Source: JAUPKT01 sp964427855 (lineage in GTDB: Bacteria; Desulfobacterota; Desulfomonilia; Desulfomonilales; Desulfomonilaceae). From it: a stretch of 64,000 nt of DNA. Made by a program: the position numbers and the translations under genes. Positions 45,212-54,047 of the stretch are shown here, in pieces. Position 1 is the stretch's first letter. Every line of letters starts with the position of its first letter. Location of the stretch: the NCBI GenBank assembly GCA_964427855.1, contig CAYRVH010000009.1:1-64000 (forward strand), read 5' to 3'. A model generated the notes under the pieces. It had not been told where the DNA came from, did not search any database, and saw only the letters and a program-made list of their open reading frames with translations.

Positions 45212-45682
45212 ATGGCTCAAAGGTCGTTAAACAAAGTGATGTTGCTGGGGCATATAGGGAGGGACCCTGAAGTGCGTTACACGTCATCCGGTCGCGCGGT
45301 TGCGACATTCACGTTGGCAACTTCCCAGAGGTGGAAAGATCAGGATGGTACGGAGCAGGAACGCACAGAGTGGCACAGAATAGTAGCATGGGGGAAGCTT
45401 GGAGAAATCTGCAGCGAATACCTGAGTAAAGGAAAGCAAATTTTTTTGGAAGGCCGTATTCAGAGTCGCGAATGGGAAGACCAGGACGGGAATAGGCGCA
45501 CCACTTATGAAATTGTTGCCAACGATATCATCATGGTGGGCAGTTCAGGCGCTCAGCAGAACAGAAGCCAAGAAGCTCCCAAAAAGCCAACGCAGATCCC
45601 TCAAGGTAAATCGACTCCACCATTAAGCCGGGGCGAAGATCGCTTTCCTCCGCCGCCTTCAGATGATGACATCCCATTTTAG
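45212..45682 (+). CDS. ssb: Single-stranded DNA-binding protein
   Basis: A 156-residue SSB with the OB-fold pattern (LNKVMLLGHIGRDPEVRYTS, VATFTLATSQRWKDQDGTEQ, TEWHRIVAWGKLGEICSEYL, GKQIFLEGRIQSREWEDQDG). A Pro/Gln-rich linker and the acidic C-terminal tip DDDIPF follow; the tip binds repair and replication partners. It coats single-stranded DNA during replication, recombination and repair. The ATG at 45212 has ggaggcg upstream. It stands alone between the divergent regulator gene and the peptide-transport operon. Confidence 0.96.
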   Translation: MAQRSLNKVMLLGHIGRDPEVRYTSSGRAVATFTLATSQRWKDQDGTEQERTEWHRIVAWGKLGEICSEYLSKGKQIFLEGRIQSREWEDQDGNRRTTYEIVANDIIMVGSSGAQQNRSQEAPKKPTQIPQGKSTPPLSRGEDRFPPPPSDDDIPF

Positions 45683-45793
45683 GTCATCTCACCCTGGAAT
45701 GGGCCCGTGGCGATTTCAAGCCCGCCATGCAGCAACGAGAGCTCCTGGGGCATGTTTTCTAGATACGAGATGATCAAGAGGGAAGGAGAAAGT

Positions 45794-47704
45794 ATGTTGA
45801 ACAGGGTTTCTTATACAGTGGCTGCGATCCTCTTTTCATTGCTGATGTGCATGCTCACGCCGAATCAGACGGCATGCGCGTTTCAACAGTCTCCCACATT
45901 GGAAAAACTCGTCAATGAGGGAAAGCTACCCCCGCTTGAGCAGCGCATTCCGCAGCAGCCGGTCGTCATCACTCCTGTGACCAGACCCGGGGCCTATGGC
46001 GGCGTGTGGCGGCGGGCCTATACCGGCCTGTCCGATTTGGTCGGCGCGAGGAGAATACTCTACGACCCTTTGGTAAGGTGGAGCCCTGAATTCAAGATCG
46101 TCCCAAATCTTGCGTACAAATGGGAAAGCGACCCGGAGGGAAGGGTATATACCTTTTATCTGGTTCCGGGGGTTCGTTGGAGCGACGGCCATCCATTCAC
46201 GGCCGATGATGTCATGTTTTATATGGAAGACATCGTCCTGAATAAGGATTTGACACCCACCATCCCTAAATGGCTGTCGCCGACGGAGACTCCGCCCAAG
46301 GTCATCAAGATAGACGACTACACAATCCGATTCGAGTTTGACCAGCCCTATAGTTTGTTTCTTCAGCAGCTTGCCTGTCCTCAAGGCATGAACTTCGTCA
46401 CAAAACCAAAACATTATCTAAAACAATTCCACAAGAAATACGCAGACCCTGAACAACTCCAGAAACTAATGGACGAAAAAAAGGCGTCCACGTGGGCGAA
46501 ACTGTTCCAAGACATGTCAGACGTACAGCGTTCAATGTTTGTCAATCCGGAGATGCCTTCGTTGTGCGCGTGGGTCACGAAGGTTCCTGCGCCGTCAAGA
46601 CGCTTTGTGTTGGAACGGAATCCGTACTATTGGAAGGTGGATACCAAGGGTAATCAGCTCCCGTACATCGATACCATTGTTCACGAGTTGCAAGCAGAAT
46701 CGCAAACGATTGTTCTTAAGGCCATTGCGGGAGAAATAGACATGCAAGGAAGGCGTTTGGGAGGCATGCAGAATTCCGTGCTTCTCTTAGCCAGCGCAGC
46801 TCAAGGTAATTATGTGTTGGTCCCCAAGACATCGACTGCGTCAGTCGGGGTGCTCCTTGCTCCGAACCTGAACCATAAAGATCCGCAGATGCGCAAAATA
46901 TTCTCCGATGCTCGATTTCGCAGGGCCTTGTCTCTTGCGATCAACCGCAACGAGATTAACAAGATCGTCTATCGCGGCAAGGGAGTTCCTCGTCAGGCGG
47001 CGCCCTTGAAAGAGTCTGACTTCTATAGTGAATCGTACGAAAAGGCCTACATCCAGTATGATCCTAGGGCTGCGTCATCTCTCTTGGACGAAATGGGCCT
47101 CAAGATTGGGAGCAGCGGCAAGAGAATGAGGCCGGATGGGCAGCAGCTCCGGTTATCACTGGACGTGATGGTGTCTATTCAGTCGTGGGTGGATGTGGCA
47201 GAGATAGTTGCAGCAAATTTCAAGGCCGTCGGCATCGACACAGAAGTGAAGTCAGAATCTATGGAATTGTTCCGGCAGCGGACGCAGAATGCCGAGCATG
47301 ATGTAGCCCTCTGGTCAGGGGACGGCGGCTTGGAATGTCTGCTGGATCCCAGATGGTATTTTCCTTACAGCGTAGAAAGTCTCCACGCGCCGCTTTTCGC
47401 GCAATGGTATCAGTCGAGCGGCAAAAAAGGCGAGGAGCCTCCCGCCGATATCCAAATGTGCATGGACACATACAACCGCATACTGCGTATGGTTTCCCCC
47501 GAAAAACAGAAAGAACTTTTTCGGCGTATTATCGATGCGAACGAAGAAAACCTGTGGGTCATAGGGATCGTGCATGACCCACCGGACTACTATGTGGTGT
47601 CAAAAAAAATGATTAACGTTCCCAAGAGAGATTTTCAGAGTTGGATGTATCCCAATCCTGGGCCTATCCATCCTGAGCAGTTCAGCTATGCATCTGGAAA
47701 GTAA
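45794..47704 (+). CDS. ABC transporter substrate-binding protein, oligopeptide/solute family 5
   Basis: A ~636-residue periplasmic binding protein. A signal peptide (SYTVAAILFSLLMCMLTPNQ) ends near ACAFQQ. The SBP_bac_5 fold is shown by RRILYDPLVRWSPEFKIVPN, PGVRWSDGHPFTADDVMFYM and RFRRALSLAINRNEINKIVY. ATG 45794 is chosen for its ggaaggag site; upstream in-frame codons to 45707 are not signal-like. The family captures peptides, opines, glycosides or metal-chelate complexes; the substrate is not evident. It heads an operon with two permease genes and two ATPase genes. Confidence 0.9.
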   Translation: MLNRVSYTVAAILFSLLMCMLTPNQTACAFQQSPTLEKLVNEGKLPPLEQRIPQQPVVITPVTRPGAYGGVWRRAYTGLSDLVGARRILYDPLVRWSPEFKIVPNLAYKWESDPEGRVYTFYLVPGVRWSDGHPFTADDVMFYMEDIVLNKDLTPTIPKWLSPTETPPKVIKIDDYTIRFEFDQPYSLFLQQLACPQGMNFVTKPKHYLKQFHKKYADPEQLQKLMDEKKASTWAKLFQDMSDVQRSMFVNPEMPSLCAWVTKVPAPSRRFVLERNPYYWKVDTKGNQLPYIDTIVHELQAESQTIVLKAIAGEIDMQGRRLGGMQNSVLLLASAAQGNYVLVPKTSTASVGVLLAPNLNHKDPQMRKIFSDARFRRALSLAINRNEINKIVYRGKGVPRQAAPLKESDFYSESYEKAYIQYDPRAASSLLDEMGLKIGSSGKRMRPDGQQLRLSLDVMVSIQSWVDVAEIVAANFKAVGIDTEVKSESMELFRQRTQNAEHDVALWSGDGGLECLLDPRWYFPYSVESLHAPLFAQWYQSSGKKGEEPPADIQMCMDTYNRILRMVSPEKQKELFRRIIDANEENLWVIGIVHDPPDYYVVSKKMINVPKRDFQSWMYPNPGPIHPEQFSYASGK

Positions 47705-47774
47705 CGCGCCGAGAGACCCGGGCGCTGATCCGCGTTGAGTACTTTTGTTCCCAGCCTGACAAAGAGGTCATGAC

Positions 47775-48773
47775 ATGTTGGCGTATGTGGTTCGGCGGCT
47801 ATTGATAATGATACCAACCCTCATAGCCATTTCCATGATCTCTTTTGCGATCATCCAGCTACCGCCGGGGGATTTTCTCACCACCTATGTCGCCCAGCTC
47901 AGCGTCAGCGGTGAAACCGTAGATGAAGCCGAACTCAATTCACTCAAAAACAGGTTTGGACTGGATCGGCCCATGTACGAGCAGTATCTGTTGTGGGCGT
48001 GGAATTTCCTTCACGGCGACTTTGGGCATTCATTCGAGTGGAACAAACCTGTAGCGACTCTGGTGGGAGAAAGACTGCCTCTCACTATCCTTATCTCCTT
48101 TTGTACCATCATATTCACCTGGGTCATCGCTATACCCATCGGCATCTATTCTGCGGTTCGTCAGTACTCGTGGGTGGACTATCTCTTGACGTTCGTCGGG
48201 TTCATTGGACTTGCCACGCCCAATTTTCTGTTCGCCCTGGTCTTGCTGTGGTTTTCTTATGCGTATTTGGGGATGAGCATTGGGGGTCTTTTTTCGCCCG
48301 AATTCGCTGACGCGCCATGGACAGCGGCAAAGTTTCTGGACATGCTTAAACACCTCTGGATACCGGTGGTCATTGTCGGGACAAGCCACACGGCGAAGTT
48401 TATCCGTATTATACGCGGCAACTTGTTGGATGAGCTGCGAAAGCCGTATGTGGTGACGGCTCGCGCCAAAGGATTGTCGGAGACAAAACTGATATTGAAA
48501 TATCCTGTAAGAGTAGCAATCAATCCGCTCGTGAGTACGATTGGTTGGACGCTCCCTGAACTTGTGTCCGGCATTGCGATCACCGCAATAGTTCTCAATC
48601 TACCCACATCAGGGCCCCTTCTCCTGGGAGCGTTACTGAGTCAGGACATGCATTTGGCGGGAAGTTTCCTCATGCTGTTGAGCATGTTAACGGTAGTGGG
48701 GACGTTGTTGTCTGACATTCTTTTGGCGTGGGTCGATCCGCGTATCAGGTTTGGGACGCGTGAGGGAGTATGA
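47775..48773 (+). CDS. ABC transporter permease, DppB/OppB type
   Basis: A 332-residue inner-membrane permease with the family N-terminus (MLAYVVRRLLIMIPTLIAIS), about six helices and the EAA loop that contacts the ATPase (RKPYVVTARAKGLSETKLIL). Its stop overlaps the start of the second permease gene by four bases, so the two are translationally coupled. It forms half of the channel for the substrate captured by the binding protein encoded 70 bases upstream. Confidence 0.92.
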   Translation: MLAYVVRRLLIMIPTLIAISMISFAIIQLPPGDFLTTYVAQLSVSGETVDEAELNSLKNRFGLDRPMYEQYLLWAWNFLHGDFGHSFEWNKPVATLVGERLPLTILISFCTIIFTWVIAIPIGIYSAVRQYSWVDYLLTFVGFIGLATPNFLFALVLLWFSYAYLGMSIGGLFSPEFADAPWTAAKFLDMLKHLWIPVVIVGTSHTAKFIRIIRGNLLDELRKPYVVTARAKGLSETKLILKYPVRVAINPLVSTIGWTLPELVSGIAITAIVLNLPTSGPLLLGALLSQDMHLAGSFLMLLSMLTVVGTLLSDILLAWVDPRIRFGTREGV

Positions 48774-49876
48774 AGAAGGGGACCAACAACGAAGAGAAGT
48801 ACCTAAATGCGTCAACTCGCCAGCTTGTGTGGTGGGCGTACAAAAAGCATTTATTAGCCATGGTGGGGTTGATCGCCATCGTTGGCCTGTACGTCACCGC
48901 CGTGTTCTGCGAGTTCTTGTCGCCTTATGATAAAGATACCCGGCATTTCGAACATGTGTACGCGCCTCCTTCTACGATAGGGTTGATAGACCAGGATGGA
49001 CGATTACGTTGGCCGTTCATTTATGCCTCAGCCATGGAAATCGACATGGACACTCAGGCTATCCGGTACGTTGAATGCCCCGACATAGCGTACCCTATCG
49101 AATTCTTTGTGCGAGGCGACGCTTATTATTTTTGGGGTTTGTGGAGGACGAACATCCATCTCTTTGGCGTGCGCAAGCCAGGGAAAATTTTCCTCTTTGG
49201 TACTGATCGTATGGGGCGCGATATGTTTTCACGCTGCTTGTACGGAAGCCGCATCTCGCTGTCTATAGGGATGCTCGGGGTGATGTTGAGCCTTGGGTTG
49301 GGCCTGTTGTTCGGGGGCATCTCAGGATATTTTGGTGGCTTGTCAGATGGGATCATCCAGCGGGTCATAGAGATTATCCGTTGCTTCCCGAGCATTCCCC
49401 TTTGGATGGGGCTGTCAGCCGCCATGCCGCCTCACTGGCCGAGTCTGAAGGTGTATTTCGTGATCACTCTGATCATCTCACTCATCGGATGGACAGACCT
49501 TGCCCGAATGGTTCGCGGCAAGCTCATGGCCCTCCGGGAAGAGGAATTTGTTCTGGCGGCTCGCTTTGCGGGCGCCGGGCATTTTCGCATCATATTCCGT
49601 CATTTGTTGCCGTCTTTTACGAGCCACATCATCGTGACGGTCACATTGGCGATCCCAAGCATGATCCTTGCGGAAACAGCGCTGAGTTTTTTGGGTATAG
49701 GTTTGAGGCCGCCTATCACAAGCCTGGGCGTGCTGCTGAAGGAGGCGCAAAACGTGACGACGATTGCGCTTTACCCCTGGCTTCTCATTCCTGTGGCCTT
49801 TGTCATCGCAACGGTGCTGGCCTTCAATTTTGTTGGGGATGGACTCAGAGACGCAGTGGATCCTTACTCAAGGTAG
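48770..49876 (+). CDS. ABC transporter permease, DppC/OppC type
   Basis: A 368-residue permease with one N-terminal helix (LLAMVGLIAIVGLYVTAVFC), a ~130-residue periplasmic segment and the usual C-terminal helices. The EAA loop is ALREEEFVLAARFAGAGHFR, and the typical FLFGTDRMGRDMFSRCLYGS and SRISLSIGMLGVMLS patterns are present. The periplasmic segment, with MEIDMDTQAIRYVECPDIAY, is longer than in classical DppC and could reflect the particular binding protein. It pairs with the DppB-like permease encoded upstream. Confidence 0.92.
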   Translation: MKKGTNNEEKYLNASTRQLVWWAYKKHLLAMVGLIAIVGLYVTAVFCEFLSPYDKDTRHFEHVYAPPSTIGLIDQDGRLRWPFIYASAMEIDMDTQAIRYVECPDIAYPIEFFVRGDAYYFWGLWRTNIHLFGVRKPGKIFLFGTDRMGRDMFSRCLYGSRISLSIGMLGVMLSLGLGLLFGGISGYFGGLSDGIIQRVIEIIRCFPSIPLWMGLSAAMPPHWPSLKVYFVITLIISLIGWTDLARMVRGKLMALREEEFVLAARFAGAGHFRIIFRHLLPSFTSHIIVTVTLAIPSMILAETALSFLGIGLRPPITSLGVLLKEAQNVTTIALYPWLLIPVAFVIATVLAFNFVGDGLRDAVDPYSR

Positions 49877-49882
49877 TATTGC

Positions 49883-50896
49883 ATGAGCCATTTGCTGGAA
49901 GTCAACAATCTAAAAGTTCATTTCTTCCTTGATGAGGGGACGGTTCGCGCGGTTGATGGGGTAAGTTTTGCTGTGGACACGGGAAAAAGCCTTGGGATCG
50001 TCGGGGAATCAGGAAGCGGCAAGAGCGTCATAGGTCAGTCGATTCTTCGAATAGTGCCCCCTCCTGGCAAGATTGTGGACGGCAAGATTCTCTTGGCTCA
50101 GGCAAACGGTCACGGTGATTCACCGCGTATTGATTTGGTGAAGGTTCCGTCTCACAGCCGCGTCATGAGGGAAATTCGTGGTCGCGACGTGGCTATGATA
50201 TTTCAGGAGCCGATGAACTCGTTCAGCCCCTTGCACACCATCGGCAGTCAGATAATAGAGGCCCTGCGTCTTCATTCAGACGCATCGCCGTCCGAGGCCC
50301 GGGAGCACGCGGTGGAGATATTGGCCAAGGTCGGCATTCCCAGACCCCAATATCTCGTGGATGTCTATCCCCATCAGCTTTCTGGTGGAATGCGACAGCG
50401 CGCCATGATTGCCATGGCCCTCATTTGCCGACCCAGAATTCTCATCGCAGACGAACCTACCACCGCATTGGACGTCACCATACAGGCGCAAATCCTCGAT
50501 CTCCTCAAGCAACTCCAAGAAGAATTTGGCATGTCCATCCTCTTCATTTCGCATAACCTTGGGGTCATAGCCGATATCAGCGACGATGTCCTGGTGGTCT
50601 ATTTTGGGAGGGTCATGGAGTGGGCCCCGGTGGACGTACTCTTCAGGGAGCCCGTGCATCCATATACCAAAGCCCTGCTGCGGTCTGTGCCGGGCATCGA
50701 CACGCCGGTGAGAACTCCCCTCGCCACCATAGAGGGGACGCTGCCGAACCCGCTCGTGGAAATACCGGGCTGTCCATTTTTTGGGCGGTGCAATGAATGT
50801 GGAGGCGACTCAGTATGCCGCGACCAGCCCTACGAATTGACGCAGATCGCCGATCGCCACTATGTCGCATGTCCGAGGATATGCATCAGGACTTGA
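49883..50896 (+). CDS. ABC transporter ATP-binding protein, DppD/OppD type
   Basis: A 337-residue ATPase: Walker A GIVGESGSGKSVIGQSIL, Q-loop MIFQEPMNSFSP, signature QLSGGMRQRAMIAMALICRP, Walker B ILIADEPTTALDVT and H-loop SHNLGVIADI. The C-terminal oligopeptide-transporter extension has the Cys-containing GCPFFGRCNECGGDSVCRDQ, which in related proteins can hold an iron-sulfur cluster. It follows the permease gene by six bases. Confidence 0.93.
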   Translation: MSHLLEVNNLKVHFFLDEGTVRAVDGVSFAVDTGKSLGIVGESGSGKSVIGQSILRIVPPPGKIVDGKILLAQANGHGDSPRIDLVKVPSHSRVMREIRGRDVAMIFQEPMNSFSPLHTIGSQIIEALRLHSDASPSEAREHAVEILAKVGIPRPQYLVDVYPHQLSGGMRQRAMIAMALICRPRILIADEPTTALDVTIQAQILDLLKQLQEEFGMSILFISHNLGVIADISDDVLVVYFGRVMEWAPVDVLFREPVHPYTKALLRSVPGIDTPVRTPLATIEGTLPNPLVEIPGCPFFGRCNECGGDSVCRDQPYELTQIADRHYVACPRICIRT

Positions 50897-50909
50897 GGAC
50901 ACACCCGAC

Positions 50910-51944
50910 GTGAACAGCTCACCTTACTTATTGGAAGTGCAGGACCTCAAAAAGCATTTTCCCCTTCGTCGGGGGATGTTGAAGAAGACCGTTGGTTCCG
51001 TGAAGGCAGTGGATGGGGTGAGCTTTGCGGTACGACCTGGGGAAACCCTTGGTTTGGTGGGAGAGTCCGGCTGCGGGAAAACCACCGTGGGAAGGATGAT
51101 CATGGGAGGATACACCCCCACGGGCGGCCATATATGGTTTCAGCCAAACGGCGAGGCGTCTCGCGTGGACATCGGCGCCATAAAGCCAAAGGAAATGAGA
51201 CCACTGCGACGGTATATTCAGATGGTTTTTCAAGATCCTTTCGCCTCTCTGAATCCCCGCATGACTGTCAGAGAAATTCTTTCCGAACCGCTGGTAGTGA
51301 ATAAGGTGGTCAAAGGTCGAGAATTGGAAGCTCGCGTGCGCGAGCTGGTGGATCTCGTTGGGTTGCAAGCGAGTCACCTGGGCAGATATCCCCACGCGTT
51401 TTCAGGGGGTCAGCGGCAGCGCATTAGTATTGCCAGGGCGCTGGCGTTGTATCCCAAGCTCCTGGTCGCCGATGAGCCGACGTCAGCGCTGGATGTCTCT
51501 GTTCAGGCTCAGATCATCAACCTTGCGATGGAGATTCAGGATAGGCTTGGATTGGCGTATCTATTCATCTCCCACGACCTCGGTCTCGTACGGCATTTCA
51601 GCCAGCGGATTGTCCTCATGTACGTTGGGAAGGTCGTCGAATATGCGCCGGCGGGGCCACTCTTCGACCGGCCGCGGCACCCATACACCGAGGCGCTCAT
51701 GTCTAATGTGCCGACGACTCGGCGTGACGTGCGAGTCAGAAAGATTATACTCAGGGGGGAACCTGCCGACCCTGTGAGCCCACCAAGGGGATGCGCGTTT
51801 CATCCGAGGTGCCTGTATGCGAAAGCCCTGTGTTCGGAGACGGAGCCCCCCTTGCGTGAAATAACACCCGGCCATTTGGCGGCCTGTCATTTCGCGGAAT
51901 CGCTCAACTTGGCGGGGTGCGACGCGCTGGGATGCGCGATTTAG
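50910..51944 (+). CDS. ABC transporter ATP-binding protein, DppF/OppF type
   Basis: A ~344-residue ATPase: Walker A GLVGESGCGKTTVGRMIM, Q-loop MVFQDPFASLNPRMTVREIL, signature FSGGQRQRISIARALALYPK, Walker B LLVADEPTSALDVS and H-loop SHDLGLVRHF. The C-terminus has the related Cys motif (GCAFHPRCLYAKALCSETEP). I take GTG 50910 with gagga upstream; the in-frame ATG at 50862 would overlap the preceding gene by 35 bases and add 16 unconserved residues, but cannot be excluded. It completes the five-gene importer. Confidence 0.9.
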   Translation: MNSSPYLLEVQDLKKHFPLRRGMLKKTVGSVKAVDGVSFAVRPGETLGLVGESGCGKTTVGRMIMGGYTPTGGHIWFQPNGEASRVDIGAIKPKEMRPLRRYIQMVFQDPFASLNPRMTVREILSEPLVVNKVVKGRELEARVRELVDLVGLQASHLGRYPHAFSGGQRQRISIARALALYPKLLVADEPTSALDVSVQAQIINLAMEIQDRLGLAYLFISHDLGLVRHFSQRIVLMYVGKVVEYAPAGPLFDRPRHPYTEALMSNVPTTRRDVRVRKIILRGEPADPVSPPRGCAFHPRCLYAKALCSETEPPLREITPGHLAACHFAESLNLAGCDALGCAI

Positions 51945-52037
51945 GGTACCCTTTCGTGGCGACCACACGGCTTGGATCGCCGCAGGTTGATTCAAACCTT
52001 GAAATACGAGCGCCACAAGAGCCCATTAGGCGGTGAG

Positions 52038-53270
52038 ATGATTGAACATTGCATTAAGAGGATACTGGTTTATACCCACAACTCCATTGGCCTGGGCCAT
52101 GCATTCCGGACCCTTGCCCTCATCACGGGGATGAAGCGATGGAGGCCGGACATAGACTTCCTGGTCCTCTCAGGGACTTCGATCCCTCAAATTTTCTTCC
52201 GGGAAGGCATAGAAGTCATCAAGCTCCCTTCCATCAAACTCGATATCGACAGACAAGACAACCCAATGGTATCGCGCTACCTCTCGGGATTCGGTGTGGA
52301 GGAAATCTTCGACTTCAGACAAAATATGATAATGAGCACTTTTGACTTTTTCCAGCCTGACGTGCTCATTATCGAACACAATATGACCGGGCAAATGAGC
52401 GAATTGATCCCGCTCCTCATGAAGAAGTGGATGCGCAAAGGCGGGCCCATGGATTTCATATTGGTCCATGTGTGCCGCGGGATCATGAAATGGGTGCCTC
52501 TCCTCCGCATCCCTTATCAGAACCCTCGTCATCGTTCCGAATCCATCAACATTGGGTCGTTGTACGATTTCATGTATGTGCTGGAGGATCGGGAAGTCAT
52601 AGACATCAACAAGCAGTTTCTCGGAAACGATCCGGAGCTTGAAAAAAAGATCACTTATTTGGGGAAAATTACGAACAAGGTGCGCGACGAGATTGCTCCC
52701 CGCTCCGAGACATTCAAGAGATTTGGTTTGCCGGCAAAGAAAACCGTGCTCGTGTCGCTGGGGAGAAATAATCGCGTGGTGGAGCTTTCTAGAAAACTCC
52801 TTGAACTGTTTGTCTCGTGCGAGATCGGCTCTCAGTGCCAGGTTGTCATGGTGCTAGATCCTTACCTGCCTCAGTCGGCCGTTGACTGCATAAGGAGCCA
52901 TCCCGTGAGCGAAAAGGTTCGATTCCTCACGTTCACTCCCGACTTGATCGATCTGGTCGCTCATTCTGAACTCGTCGTGTGTCGAGCGGGATATAACATC
53001 GTAAACGAAATTCTCTTGACCGGAACCAAGGCCCTTCTTATTCCAGAAAGCCATGGGAGCGGCGAACAGGAGCAACGGGCAAAGAGCGTCAAGTCGCCGA
53101 ACATCATGGTCCTCAGCGAAGAGAAGCTGCTCAGCGTCGCGAACGACCATTTCCTCAAGGCTTTTTTCAACGACCACCACGAGAAGCATCCCGGGGAATA
53201 TGATAAATACGCCATAGGAAAGAAGATACTCGAGGACCTTGAGGCCTGGAACGCCACGCGAACGGAGTGA
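52038..53270 (+). CDS. MurG-like glycosyltransferase (GT28 type)
   Basis: A ~410-residue GT-B protein with the N-terminal pattern RILVYTHNSIGLGHAFRTLA and the C-terminal donor domain with VLVSLGRNN, RFLTFTPDLIDLVAHSELVV, CRAGYNIVNEILLTGTKALL and IPESHGSGEQEQRAKSV. The glycine- and His-containing loops are like those of MurG and related UDP-sugar transferases. The exact donor and acceptor are unknown. ATG 52038 is chosen because conserved sequence starts there; a TTG at 51972 is in frame. It lies ~90 bases after the importer operon and is probably separate from it. Confidence 0.78.
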   Translation: MIEHCIKRILVYTHNSIGLGHAFRTLALITGMKRWRPDIDFLVLSGTSIPQIFFREGIEVIKLPSIKLDIDRQDNPMVSRYLSGFGVEEIFDFRQNMIMSTFDFFQPDVLIIEHNMTGQMSELIPLLMKKWMRKGGPMDFILVHVCRGIMKWVPLLRIPYQNPRHRSESINIGSLYDFMYVLEDREVIDINKQFLGNDPELEKKITYLGKITNKVRDEIAPRSETFKRFGLPAKKTVLVSLGRNNRVVELSRKLLELFVSCEIGSQCQVVMVLDPYLPQSAVDCIRSHPVSEKVRFLTFTPDLIDLVAHSELVVCRAGYNIVNEILLTGTKALLIPESHGSGEQEQRAKSVKSPNIMVLSEEKLLSVANDHFLKAFFNDHHEKHPGEYDKYAIGKKILEDLEAWNATRTE

Positions 53271-53448
53271 GCAGATATTTGTGTCAAGTCTGAGGACCTC
53301 GGTCGGCGTGTAATCTGCATCTTCGCAGTCAGCGAGTACTCTCAAGTACCAATTTACCTCATGCGTGAGTAACGCATCCGTCTTTGGGGGCATATCCGCT
53401 CTATTGTCGCTGCCACACTGTCATGGCAACATGCTTTCACGACGGCAG

Positions 53449-53660
53449 TTGTCCACAGAACCTGTTGACAAGTTGCTCATAACCTTGTGGATAGGTTTGT
53501 TGCCATGTAAAAATCACAAGATTTTTTGCTTATTGCTCAACGTTAGATCAGCAGAGAAACCTCAGTAAAATCAACGTGAAACGTAAGCGACTGATATGTC
53601 TAGTCCCGTGACCGATTCCCAATTCTGAGCTTGATTTGAGTTACTTACAGTTGTTGATAA
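53449..53660. promoter_or_regulatory. Cluster of DnaA-box-like 9-mers
   Basis: Four 9-mers within one or two changes of the DnaA box TTATCCACA lie in ~210 non-coding bases: TTGTCCACA at 53449-53457, and on the other strand TTGTCAACA (53463-53471), CTATCCACA (53486-53494) and TTATCAACA (53652-53660). The bases between are moderately A/T-rich. This is the pattern of a replication origin or of a DnaA-regulated promoter, but no dnaA, dnaN or gyrB gene is adjacent. Confidence 0.4.
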
Positions 53661-53822
53661 ATTCGTTGCGGGTGGTGAGGGTCGGGGGTGGGCTACTTCG
53701 CCGACATGAGGTTTTTTTGAGGGGCTTTGAGGGGAACGGTCATCGCTGCGCCATGACCCTTATGCGCCACTCGCGGCCACTACTGGACAGCTCGGAAGGG
53801 CGCGTCTGTTGCGGGGGGCGCG

Positions 53823-53851
53823 TTGACACCTTTAGACGCCGCTGCTATAAG
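53823..53851 (+). promoter_or_regulatory. Near-consensus sigma70 promoter upstream of coaBC
   Basis: TTGACA (53823-53828), exactly 17 bases, then TATAAG (53846-53851). Transcription should start near 53858, leaving a leader of about 190 bases before coaBC. The leader starts at the palindrome ggtatatatacc (53858-53869). Confidence 0.6.
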
Positions 53852-53875
53852 AAGAGAGGTATATATACCCGTTCT

Positions 53876-53940
53876 CGAAACTTAAGTCATAATGAGGACA
53901 GCCATGTGATGAACATCATGACTGTCGAACCTTAGGTCAT
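53876..53940 (+). repeat. Direct repeat and hairpin in the coaBC leader
   Basis: cgaaacttaagtcat (53876-53890) recurs as cgaaccttaggtcat (53926-53940), 13 of 15 bases identical with starts exactly 50 bases apart. Between them gacagccatg and catgactgtc (53897-53926) form a stem with one mismatch and a 10-base loop. This could be an operator pair or RNA structure. No known riboswitch pattern was recognised. Confidence 0.4.
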
Positions 53941-54047
53941 GCATGGAAAGGGCTACGATGACTGCCATCACAGGACACGATTTCTCGTGCCGGCCTCGAT
54001 CCGGCATCGAGGAAATATAGAATGGTGTCCGTTTGCGCGAGCATGAA

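Larger units (their letters stand above)
53271..54047. other. Long non-coding region before coaBC
   Basis: About 775 bases with no credible gene. It contains the DnaA-box-like cluster at 53449-53660, the promoter at 53823-53851 and the structured leader with direct repeats at 53876-53940, all described separately. Confidence 0.7.
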
